Positions 39,301 through 47,834 of a DNA stretch of 64,000 bases are shown piece by piece (position 1 is the stretch's first letter; each line of letters starts with the position of its first letter). Location of the stretch: assembly GCF_900411395.1 (NCBI RefSeq), contig NZ_OXCQ01000006.1:53794-117793 (forward strand), read 5' to 3'. This stretch comes from Streptococcus sp. 596553 (GTDB taxonomy: Bacteria; Bacillota; Bacilli; Lactobacillales; Streptococcaceae). The notes beneath the pieces were generated by a model. The model did no database searches, was not told where the DNA came from, and worked only from the letters and a program-made list of their open reading frames with translations. The position numbers and the translations under genes were made by a program.

Positions 39301-42300
39301 GTAACTTATCAAGATGATTCTAAAGATACAATTCCTGTAGAGAAAGTTGTGAAATTAGATAAACAACCAGCTATTGATGCGGTAACAACTGAAGCTGCTA
39401 ATAAAATCAAAGCTATTAAGGAAAATACTGCATTATCAAAAGCTGAACAAGATAAAGCTATTGCTGATGTAGAAAAAGATAAAGCAGCAGCATTAGACAA
39501 AATCGCTGATGCTACAAATGCAACAGATGTAACTGCAGGTAAAGATGAAGGTACTGGTGCTGTAGCAAAAGTAAATCCAATCGGTAAAGAAAAAGCTAAA
39601 GAAGAAATCGCTAAGACTTTGGAAGCTAAGAAGGATGCTATTGAGAACAATGATAGCTTAACACAAGCCGAGAAGGAAAAAGCTAAAAAAGCTGCTGAAG
39701 ACAAGGCAGCAGCAGCCCTTGATGAAATCGAAAAACAACCAGCAACAGCAGAAACAGCAGATGCGGCAACAGCAGCGCAACAAGCTGTAAACGATAAACA
39801 AGCTGAAGGAACCAAAGAAGTTGCTAAAATCAACCCAATCGGTAAACAAGCAGCATTAGACAAAATCGATGAAGCCTTAAAAGCTAAAGAAGCAGAAATG
39901 GATGCCCGAACTGACCTAACAGAGGAAGAAAAGGCAGAAGCGAAGGCAGAAGCTAAAAAACTTGCTGATGCTAAAAAAGCTGAAATTAAGGCGAAAAATG
40001 ATAATGCAGAAACGCCTGAAGCAGCTACACAAGAGCAAGGTAAAATCGATACAGCAGGCGATACTGGAAAAACACAGGTAGAGGGTGTTACTAAACCTGC
40101 TGCTAAAAAACCAGCAGCTAAAACAGCGGTAGAAACTACAGCCGCTGCTAAAAAGCAAGAAATTGCTCAAGACGCAGCCTTGACTGAAGAAGCTAGAGCA
40201 AAACTTCAAGCTGAGGTAGATGCTGTTAAGAAAGCTTCGGAAGAGGCAATCGATGGTGCTAAGAAAAATGCCGATGTTGATAACGCTAAGAAATCAGCAG
40301 AAGCAGCGATTAAAGCCATCAACTCTGCTCGTTTACCAGCGAACAAGGTAATTGCTGAAAATCCAACAGCCTTAAATGAGGATGAACGGAAAAAACTAGA
40401 AGATGCTATTAAAGCAGTAAACCCTCCTGGAACGACGGTAGTTGTTAAGGATGATGGAAGTGCTGAAGTAACCTTACCAGGGAAGCAAGCACCTGAAACA
40501 TTAAAACAAACAGACCTAACAAAAGATGTAAATGCTTTAGATACTGCAGGTGGTGGCAACAACATCAACCGTCCAACGGATAAAGTGATTGTTGGAAATC
40601 CTGAAAGTTTGACAGATGCAGATAAAGAAAACATCAAAAAAGCTGTTCGTGAAGTAAATCCTAATGCTGTTGTGACAATTGATGACAATGGTACAGTAAC
40701 GGTTTCAACACCAGAAGGAAATACAGCAGGATTTACAGCCAAAGAATTGGTGCGTACTTTAGCTGATGCAGCAAATCCTGATTCAGGTAATGCAGGTGTT
40801 CGTAAGCCAGCAGATAAAAAAGTTGGACTAGCGACAGACCCGGCAGCACAAGCTGAAGTAACTGAAAAACTGAAAAAATTAAATGGTGGCGACGAAAAAG
40901 TTAAAGCTGTTAAATATGACGATGAAGGAAATGCAACAGTAGTTCTTAAAGACGGAACAATTGCGACAATTCCAGCAGGTGACTTATTCAAGACAGAAGA
41001 AGATGCTAAGAAAGCAAACGGTGGCGATGACATCAATAAACCGAATGCTCAAACAGTTGTAGAAGATATTGCAGCATTACAAGGTGAAGCAAATAAAGAA
41101 AAACTTGATAAAGTAAAAGCTGAAATTAAAGCAAAAGTTGAAGCTGTAAATCCAGGTGCAGTTGTAGTAGTTGACGACCAAGGAAACGCAGTTGTAACAA
41201 CACCAGAAGGTAAAACAGCAGTTATTGACGCAGATGATTTAATTAAAAAACCTAATGAAACATCAACTGCCAAAGCTGGTAACAACATCAACAACCCAGC
41301 TGACAGAGTACGTGTTGATAACAGTAAGCAATTAACAGACCCTGAACTTGCTAGAATTAAAGCAGCAGTTGAAGCAGTGAACCCAGATGCTACAGTAGTA
41401 GTCGATGACCAAGGAAATGCGACTGTAACAACTAAAGATGGTAAAACTGCAACAATTCCAGTGGCAGATTTAGTCAAATCAGATGCGGATAAAGAGAATG
41501 TTAACGGTGGAAACCAAGTAAACACTCCAGCTGATAGAGTAGTGGTGGACAGTACAGATGCACCATTACCACAAGAAGTTACAGACGCTATTAAAGCTAA
41601 AATTCAAGCAGTAAATCCAGATGCAACAGTTGTTGTAGATGAAAAAGGAAATGCAACAGTAACAACGAAAGACGGAGCTGTGGCAACAATCCCAGCGAGC
41701 GATTTAGTAAAAGCTAAAGCTGACTTAGCTGACCCAGCGAAACAAGATGCTGTCAACAAACCAGCAGACAAAGTAGTAGTGGATCCAGCTTTAGTAGATG
41801 ATCCAAATGCAGATTTAAGTGCCGCTAAAGATGCTATTAAAGCAGCTGTAGAAGCAGTAAATCCAGATTCTACTGTAGTAGTTGATGACAAAGGAAACGC
41901 AACAGTAACAACACCAGAAGGTAAAACTGTAGTGATTCCAAAAGCTGACTTAGTGAAGAAAGAAGCTGACAAAGAAACTGCTAAAGCAGGAAATAACATC
42001 AACAAACCAGTAGACAAAGTAGTTGCTGCTAAAGATGCCTTAACTCCTGAAAATATCGCAGCAATCAAGGCTAAAGTTCAAGCAGTAAACCCAGATGCAA
42101 CAGTAGTAGTTGATGCAAAAGGAAATGCAACAGTAGTTACACCAGACGGTCAAACAGCAACAATTCCAGTAACTGACTTAGTGAAATCTCCAGAAGAAGC
42201 TAAAGATGAAAAAGCAGGAAACAACGTCAACAAACCAGCAGATAAAGTAGCAGCAACAAAAGCTGATTTAGCTGATGATGCGAAGAAAGCAGACGTTAAA

Positions 42301-45300
42301 GCTAAAATCAAAGCGGCTGTAGAAGCAGTGAACCCAGAAGGTTCAAAAGTATTCGTAGACGACCAAGGAAATGTGACTGTAACAACTCCAGATGGTAAAA
42401 CAGCGACAATCCCTGTTGAAGATCTTATCAAAGATACAACTCAACCAAATGCAGGAAACAAAGTAAACACTCCAGCAACGAAAGTGGTTGTAACAGATCC
42501 TGCTAATATCAAGGCTGATGAAGATAAGATTAGAGCAGAAATTCTTAAAGTTAACCCAGGTGCAACAGTTGCATTTGACGACAAAGGAAACGCAACAGTA
42601 ACAACGAAAGATGGAGCTGTAGCAACAATTCCAGCATCTGATTTAGCAAAAGATGCAGCTGACTTAACTAAGCCAGACAAGCAAGATGAAGTTAAGAAAC
42701 CAGCAGATAAAACACTTGTTAAGAAAGCAGGTAAATTAACTCCAGCTGAAAAAGATGCAATCAAAGCAGAAATCGCTAAGGTAAATAGAGATCCGAAGAC
42801 AACTATCGTAGTTGATGACGAAGGAAATGCAACAGTTACAACTCCAGAAGGAAAAACTGTAGTAATCGCCAAAGAAGACTTAGTGAAATCTCCACAAGAA
42901 GTTGATGGTGCAAAAGCAGGAAATAACATCAACAAGCCAGCGGATAAAGTAGCGGCAGCGGCGGCAGATTTAGTTGGACCGAATAAAGATGAAGTTAAAG
43001 CTAAAATCCAAAAAGCGGTTGAAGCAGTAAACCCAGGTGCGACTGTCTTTGTTGATGACCAAGGAAACGCAACAGTAACAACACCAGACGGTAAGACAGC
43101 AACAATCCCAGTTGAAGACTTATTGAAAGATCCAGCAGCTAAAGAAACTCCATCAGCAGGAAACAAAGTAAATACTCCAGCTGAAAGAACAGTAGTAGCA
43201 AATCCAGCTGAATTAACTGATGCTGAAAAAGCTAAGATTACTGCAGCAATTCAGGCGGTAAATCCTGAAGGAACTAAAGTCGTATTTGACGAAGCAGGAA
43301 ACGCAACAGTAACAGTACCAAATCAAGACGGTACTATGGCTACAGCGACAATCCCTGTAAGTGACTTAGTGAAATCAAATGCTGAAAAAGATCTATTGGA
43401 TCCAGCTAAACAAAACCCAGTTAAGAAACCTATCGATCAAACAGTAGTTGCTGATAAAGATGCATTAACTGATGAAGACCGTAAAGCTATTAAAGCTAAA
43501 GTTGAAGAAGTTAACCCAGATGCAACTGTAGTAGTTGATGAAAAAGGAAATGCGACAGTAACAACTAAAGATGGTAAGACAGCTGTAATCGCAGCGGATG
43601 ATTTAGTGAAAACTAATGATGAAGTATTAAGCGATGCAAAAGCAGGTAACCTTATCAACAAACCAGCAGATCGAGTGTTTGTTAAAGATGGACAAATTAC
43701 GGATGATGTTAAAGCAAAAATCGCTGCTAAAGTTCAACGTATAAATCCAGGAGCAACAATATTCGTAGATGAAAATGGAAATGCGACAGTAACAACACCA
43801 GACGGTAAGACTGCAACAATTCCAGTAGCTGATTTAACGAAGACTGACGCTGATAAAGCTAAAGTGAATGCAGGAAATAAAATCAATTCACCAGCAGACA
43901 GAGTGTTAGTGAAAGATAGAGATAAATTAACAGCGGAAGATATTCAAGAAATTGAGAAAAATATCTTAGAAGTAAACCCAGGAGCAACAGTAGTATTTGA
44001 TGCAAAAGGAAATGCGACTGTTAAGAATGCAAATGGAGACATCGCAACAATCCCTGTAGAAGCCTTAGCGAAACCAAAAGCAGATCTATTAAAACCTGAG
44101 AAACAAGATTTAATTAAGAAACCTGTTGACAAAGTGTTAGTAACAGATCCAGCTAACTTGGATAAAGAAGCTATTAAGAAAGCTGTTGAGGAAGTGAATC
44201 CAGGTTCAACGGTGGTTGTTGATGACAATGGAAATGCAACGATAACTACAGAAGATGGTAGAAGCTTTGTAATTCCAGCAAAAGATTTAGTGAAAACAGC
44301 AGAAGAAGCTAAAAATGCAAAAGCTGGAAATAACATTAACAAACCAGCGGATAAAGTAGTAGTAGCAGATCCAACTAAACCATTATCTCCAGAAGAGAAA
44401 AAAGCGATTGAAGCTAAGATTAAAGCAGTAAATCCAGATGCGAAAGCGATTTTCGTAGATGATAAAGGAAATGTTACAGTAACTGTAGTAGATAAAGATG
44501 GTAATACAGCTACAGCAACAATTCCAGCGGCAGATTTAGTAACAAGTCAAGAAGAAGCTAAACAACCAAATGCAGGAAACAAAGTTAACACACCAGCTGA
44601 CAAAGTAGTTGTAAGCGATCCAGATCATTTATCAGACGAAGATAAAGCTAAGATTACAGAAGCAATCAAAGCAGTAAATCCAGAAGCTAAGGTGGCATTT
44701 GACGATAAAGGAAATGCAACGGTAACAACTAAAGATGGAGAAGTTGCAACAATTCCAGCTACTGATTTAGTGAAAACAGCAGAAGAAGCAGCTAAACCAA
44801 ATGCAGGAAACAATGTCAATACACCAGCTGATAAAGTAGCGGTTGATTCTACTAAACCATTAACGGAAGATGAGAAAAAAGCAATCGCAGCTAAAGTAGC
44901 AGAAGTTAACCCGGGTGCAACTGTAGCAGTAGATGACCAAGGAAACGCAACAGTAACAGTAAATGGTAAGACAGCGGTCATTCCAGCGGCGGCATTAACT
45001 AAGACAGCAGATTCAGCTAAAGAACCAAACGCAGGTAACGACGTAGTTAAACCAGCTGACAAGACAGTTGTAGAAGATCCAGAATCATTAACAAAAGACG
45101 AGCAAGATGCAATCATAGCTAAAGTAGCAGAAGTAAATCCAGAAGCTAAAACTGTAGTTGTTGATGACCAAGGAAATGCAACTGTAACAACTAAAGATGG
45201 TAAGACAGTGGTTATCCCAGCGAAAGATTTGGTGAAAACAGCAGCAGAAGCCGCTAAGCCAAACGCAGGAAACGATGTCAACACACCAGCAGATAAGACA

Positions 45301-47721
45301 GTCTTGGATCCAAATGACTTAGAAGCATCTAAGAAAGCAATCGAAGACAAAGTTAAAGCTGTAAATCCAGGAGCAACTGTAGTAGTAGACGACCAAGGAA
45401 ACGCAACAGTAACAACTAAAGATGGTAAAGTAGCAGTCATTCCAGCATCAGACTTAACTAAGACAGCAGATTCAGCTAAAGAGCCAAACGCAGGAAACGA
45501 CGTAGTTAAACCAGCAGATAAGACTGTAGTAGCAAATCCAGACTCATTAACAAAAGATGAGAAAGATGCAATTGCAGCTAAAGTTAAAGCAGTAAATCCA
45601 GATGCGACTGTAGTAGTAGACGACCAAGGAAATGCAACAGTTACACCTAAAGATGGAAAACCAGTTGTCATTCCAGCATCAGACTTAACTAAATCAGCAG
45701 CAGACGCAGCTAAACCAAACGCAGGAAACGACATCGTTAAACCAGCCGATAAGACTGTAGTAGCAAATCCAGACTCATTAACAAAAGATGAGAAAGAAGC
45801 AATTGTTGCTAAAGTTAAAGCAGTAAATCCAGGTGCTGAAGTTGTAGTGGACGACCAAGGAAACGCAACAGTAACAGTAAATGGTAAGACAGCGGTTATT
45901 CCAGCGGCGGACTTAACTAAGTCGTCAGATGCAGAAAAGGCACCAAAAGCAGGAAATGACATTGTTAAACCAGCTTCTAAGACAAAAGTCGCAAATCCAG
46001 ACTCATTAACAAAAGATGAGAAAGATGCAATTGCAGCTAAAGTAGCAGCCGTCAATCCAGGTTCAACTGTAGTCGTAGACGACCAAGGAAACGCAACAGT
46101 AACTCTTCCAAACGGAAATACAGCAGTTATTCCAGCATCAGATTTAACAAAATCTGCAAAAGATGTGAACGATGGAAAAGCTAAAGACAATGCAGTTACA
46201 CCAGCCTCTAAGACAAAAGTCGCAAATCCAAATGCCTTAACTGAAGCTGAGAAGAAAGCAATCGCAGACAAAGTTAAAGCAGCAAATTCAGGTGCTGAAG
46301 TTGTAGTAGATGATAAAGGAAATGCAACAGTAGTCAAAGATGGCAATGTTTCAGTTATCCCATCAACAGACTTAGTTAAAGTTGAAGACGATGCTAACAA
46401 AGCTAATGGCGGTAACGATGCGAACACACCAGCAGCTAAGACTGTAGTAGCAGATTCAACTAAACTTACAGACAAAGAGAAAGAAGCTGTTAAGAAAGCT
46501 GTTGAAGCAGTCAACCCAGGTTCAACCGTAGTCGTAGATGACGAAGGAAACGCAACAGTAACCAAAGGTGACGGAACAGTTCTTAACATTCCAGCTTCAG
46601 ATTTAGTCATCCCAGCAGAAAAATTAGCTGATGAAGCTAAGACTGCTAAAGTGAAAACACCAGCTATCCGTACATTAGTTGGAAATAAAGAAAACTTAAC
46701 AAAAGACGAAAAAGACGCTGTTAAGAAATCAATTGAAGCAGTCAACCCAGGATCAACTGTAGTAGTGGACGACCAAGGAAATGCAACAGTAACATTACCA
46801 GACGGTTCGATAGCAACAATTTCTAAAGAACAACTAGTGAAGAATGCAGAAGAAGCGAAAGCTAAAAACGGTGGTAATAATCTTGATTTCGACTTGAGTA
46901 AAGTAACGGTAGCAAACCTTGCTAATATTACTCCAGAAGAAAAAGCGAAATTCCAATTCAAGGTTCTAGGTGCTATCACAAATGTAGAAGAATTCGATCT
47001 TGATGCTTACATTAAATCAACAGATAAAGATGGAAACACAGTTTACACATCTAAAGATTCTAAAGTGAAAATTACAATCGACAAAGATGGTAATGCAACA
47101 GTCGAAAAAGATGGTAAGAAAGAATTAGCTATTAACATTGATAAAGCTGGAAATGTAACAATCGTTACAAAAGAAGGCCAAGTATTAGCAATTCCAAGAG
47201 ATGACGCATTCAAACAACGTTCATATGTACCATCAAATGGTGGAGGTAATAACGGAGCTGCTAACACTGACGCAAAAGTGGATAAAGCTAAGTTAGAAGG
47301 TGCTATCCATCAATTAGATGAATTGTTCATCCAAGAATCAGCTAAGCTTGATGCAGAAACTGCAAAAGAAGCGACTGACTTATTGGCAGACGCTAAGAAA
47401 GTATTTGCAGATCCGAAAGCAAACCAAGATGAAGTGGATGCAATGGTTAAACGTATTGAAGACTTCATGGCGAAAGTTGCTCCAGCAACTGATCATGCAA
47501 CTCCAGCTAAGGACCAAGCTGCTCAAACATCAGCTCCAGCTACTACTCAAGCAGCAGCTAATGCTAGCCAAGAAGCAGCAACAAACACGCGTAAAGCAGC
47601 TAAAGAATTGCCAAATACAGGTACAGCAGATTCTACTGTAGCTATGGTAGCAGCAGCCGCAAGTGCATTACTTGGTCTTGGTCTTGCAGGCCGTCGTCGT
47701 AAAGAAGACGAAGAAGCTTAA
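36397..47721 (+). CDS. Giant YSIRK/LPNTG repeat surface protein, 3774 residues
   Basis: It starts at GTG 36397 after AAGGAG. The N-terminus has a YSIRK-G/S signal (RYSIRKYSFGAASVAVAALF), then a helical module (LDKKQLENYISEVKSKLSAGTYANKTEESL) shared with the gene at 61186. Three beta modules of about 200 residues follow (TNNAP.V.IP.S... with KYDIQ strands), then about four DUF1542-like helical repeats (about 990-1310), then about 28 repeats of roughly 78 residues with the core AVNPxxxVVVDDQGNATVTTKDGKTAxIPAxDLVK, each joined by KAGNNINKPADK-type linkers. The end is KELPNTGTADST, hydrophobic, RRRKEDEEA: a sortase substrate. Likely a long adhesin stalk; ligand unknown. The uninterrupted 11.3 kb frame argues for selection. 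Confidence 0.9.
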   Translation: MEKKSPMSRVERSHREKVTRYSIRKYSFGAASVAVAALFMFLGNGAVSANELSKQETSLAAPGLASEHEGPQEAESASVVAPASDAQSTPAAQPVVEEPAKPAAPEVTTPALDKKQLENYISEVKSKLSAGTYANKTEESLALLNGELASAESVLASATSQDELNVAYRNLVTTVSSKLKNKPKDSKDAPKVDTTNGQPTVGKKAENTEKKSESNAIENTGLNDPRNDKEIDKENAFRTEATATTHAPTTVTSGNLSYTIEFSNDKTKEVYAYNEEDTDIEISVNSTTGKKLKEVTVKKGSGQYLDGRPISSPIKPVETDGFGWSYSSITSPTTGPVTVRVTGKPNETFKTNPKVGYTKQENQNAVLGDRYLHIVDEDGDKISGGTNSSNPGYFKMVVKSQTYKYNIQQPENNANKIAVSDINNLTETDIQKIKDQIKIGYSKTSQDARFESKKGQDLDNQASVVKSIDVNGQTITVTYNDDSTDTASISDVARTNNAPTVEIPFSDAATKQVYVYGGEENSFDIKFKDDSGKIKSAAVVQGGNNAFNRVEGEENKVDVEWGYTANFIDAETTATEDSPAIISYSGMPGGKLTNKQLETARTKGLVLGKRYATAADLDNAIIKNTARGNSFQTDPGAFEVVLKPQTQKYDIQTPAEADKVAVDDASDVSEAEFNKIKDKIKIEYSKNNIDARLADKKGQAVENQEERITSIKKVDNNLVVTYKDGSTDTRPLTDFARTNNAPEVTIPYSTTANGKKDVYIYANEDINIDIKYTDDLGKIKSATVKKGGNNDLSATANPAVLDNEYDMTLTPITAETVATAENPAIVKIGGKVTKETPKLDAAKFPKGDNDEYRLVTRYATATDTDGKEIRNVAKGSSYETDPGSFSIVLKSQTKKYDIRELADAEKPVVSNIDNIPADELANIKENLPLEYSKKNEDKNLEDKKGKAVEAENAKKVVKDLVQEGTNLVVTYQDDSKDTIPVEKVVKLDKQPAIDAVTTEAANKIKAIKENTALSKAEQDKAIADVEKDKAAALDKIADATNATDVTAGKDEGTGAVAKVNPIGKEKAKEEIAKTLEAKKDAIENNDSLTQAEKEKAKKAAEDKAAAALDEIEKQPATAETADAATAAQQAVNDKQAEGTKEVAKINPIGKQAALDKIDEALKAKEAEMDARTDLTEEEKAEAKAEAKKLADAKKAEIKAKNDNAETPEAATQEQGKIDTAGDTGKTQVEGVTKPAAKKPAAKTAVETTAAAKKQEIAQDAALTEEARAKLQAEVDAVKKASEEAIDGAKKNADVDNAKKSAEAAIKAINSARLPANKVIAENPTALNEDERKKLEDAIKAVNPPGTTVVVKDDGSAEVTLPGKQAPETLKQTDLTKDVNALDTAGGGNNINRPTDKVIVGNPESLTDADKENIKKAVREVNPNAVVTIDDNGTVTVSTPEGNTAGFTAKELVRTLADAANPDSGNAGVRKPADKKVGLATDPAAQAEVTEKLKKLNGGDEKVKAVKYDDEGNATVVLKDGTIATIPAGDLFKTEEDAKKANGGDDINKPNAQTVVEDIAALQGEANKEKLDKVKAEIKAKVEAVNPGAVVVVDDQGNAVVTTPEGKTAVIDADDLIKKPNETSTAKAGNNINNPADRVRVDNSKQLTDPELARIKAAVEAVNPDATVVVDDQGNATVTTKDGKTATIPVADLVKSDADKENVNGGNQVNTPADRVVVDSTDAPLPQEVTDAIKAKIQAVNPDATVVVDEKGNATVTTKDGAVATIPASDLVKAKADLADPAKQDAVNKPADKVVVDPALVDDPNADLSAAKDAIKAAVEAVNPDSTVVVDDKGNATVTTPEGKTVVIPKADLVKKEADKETAKAGNNINKPVDKVVAAKDALTPENIAAIKAKVQAVNPDATVVVDAKGNATVVTPDGQTATIPVTDLVKSPEEAKDEKAGNNVNKPADKVAATKADLADDAKKADVKAKIKAAVEAVNPEGSKVFVDDQGNVTVTTPDGKTATIPVEDLIKDTTQPNAGNKVNTPATKVVVTDPANIKADEDKIRAEILKVNPGATVAFDDKGNATVTTKDGAVATIPASDLAKDAADLTKPDKQDEVKKPADKTLVKKAGKLTPAEKDAIKAEIAKVNRDPKTTIVVDDEGNATVTTPEGKTVVIAKEDLVKSPQEVDGAKAGNNINKPADKVAAAAADLVGPNKDEVKAKIQKAVEAVNPGATVFVDDQGNATVTTPDGKTATIPVEDLLKDPAAKETPSAGNKVNTPAERTVVANPAELTDAEKAKITAAIQAVNPEGTKVVFDEAGNATVTVPNQDGTMATATIPVSDLVKSNAEKDLLDPAKQNPVKKPIDQTVVADKDALTDEDRKAIKAKVEEVNPDATVVVDEKGNATVTTKDGKTAVIAADDLVKTNDEVLSDAKAGNLINKPADRVFVKDGQITDDVKAKIAAKVQRINPGATIFVDENGNATVTTPDGKTATIPVADLTKTDADKAKVNAGNKINSPADRVLVKDRDKLTAEDIQEIEKNILEVNPGATVVFDAKGNATVKNANGDIATIPVEALAKPKADLLKPEKQDLIKKPVDKVLVTDPANLDKEAIKKAVEEVNPGSTVVVDDNGNATITTEDGRSFVIPAKDLVKTAEEAKNAKAGNNINKPADKVVVADPTKPLSPEEKKAIEAKIKAVNPDAKAIFVDDKGNVTVTVVDKDGNTATATIPAADLVTSQEEAKQPNAGNKVNTPADKVVVSDPDHLSDEDKAKITEAIKAVNPEAKVAFDDKGNATVTTKDGEVATIPATDLVKTAEEAAKPNAGNNVNTPADKVAVDSTKPLTEDEKKAIAAKVAEVNPGATVAVDDQGNATVTVNGKTAVIPAAALTKTADSAKEPNAGNDVVKPADKTVVEDPESLTKDEQDAIIAKVAEVNPEAKTVVVDDQGNATVTTKDGKTVVIPAKDLVKTAAEAAKPNAGNDVNTPADKTVLDPNDLEASKKAIEDKVKAVNPGATVVVDDQGNATVTTKDGKVAVIPASDLTKTADSAKEPNAGNDVVKPADKTVVANPDSLTKDEKDAIAAKVKAVNPDATVVVDDQGNATVTPKDGKPVVIPASDLTKSAADAAKPNAGNDIVKPADKTVVANPDSLTKDEKEAIVAKVKAVNPGAEVVVDDQGNATVTVNGKTAVIPAADLTKSSDAEKAPKAGNDIVKPASKTKVANPDSLTKDEKDAIAAKVAAVNPGSTVVVDDQGNATVTLPNGNTAVIPASDLTKSAKDVNDGKAKDNAVTPASKTKVANPNALTEAEKKAIADKVKAANSGAEVVVDDKGNATVVKDGNVSVIPSTDLVKVEDDANKANGGNDANTPAAKTVVADSTKLTDKEKEAVKKAVEAVNPGSTVVVDDEGNATVTKGDGTVLNIPASDLVIPAEKLADEAKTAKVKTPAIRTLVGNKENLTKDEKDAVKKSIEAVNPGSTVVVDDQGNATVTLPDGSIATISKEQLVKNAEEAKAKNGGNNLDFDLSKVTVANLANITPEEKAKFQFKVLGAITNVEEFDLDAYIKSTDKDGNTVYTSKDSKVKITIDKDGNATVEKDGKKELAINIDKAGNVTIVTKEGQVLAIPRDDAFKQRSYVPSNGGGNNGAANTDAKVDKAKLEGAIHQLDELFIQESAKLDAETAKEATDLLADAKKVFADPKANQDEVDAMVKRIEDFMAKVAPATDHATPAKDQAAQTSAPATTQAAANASQEAATNTRKAAKELPNTGTADSTVAMVAAAASALLGLGLAGRRRKEDEEA
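40320..46860 (+). repeat. About 28 tandem protein repeats in the giant surface protein
   Basis: Units of about 230 bases share the core VNPxATVVVDDxGNATVT. The middle units are most alike (for example those around 45360-46100 share long blocks), and the edge units more divergent, the pattern of repeat growth by unequal crossing-over. Copy number is therefore likely to vary between strains. Confidence 0.88.
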
Positions 47722-47792
47722 TTGGTAGATTGTTTGATAAACATCAAATAATAAATCCGATTTTCAAAGCTTAAATAAGTACCTCTCATAAG

Positions 47793-47829
47793 AAAATCTC
47801 CTAGCAGGAAAGTCTGCTAGGAGATTTTT
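47793..47829. terminator. Bidirectional terminator
   Basis: AAAATCTCCTAGCAG pairs perfectly with CTGCTAGGAGATTTT, serving the giant gene from the left and GH92 from the right. Confidence 0.9.
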
Positions 47830-47834
47830 GTATT

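Noticed and set aside
40320..46860. CRISPR-like regular repeats
   Set aside because: The period is about 230 bases and keeps the reading frame; these are protein repeats. No CRISPR array is seen in the window.
44625..46979. 784-residue open frame on the minus strand
   Set aside because: It is the mirror of the repetitive giant surface protein. Similar minus frames occur along all the repeats, have no ribosome site and give Ser/Thr/Phe-rich low-complexity protein.
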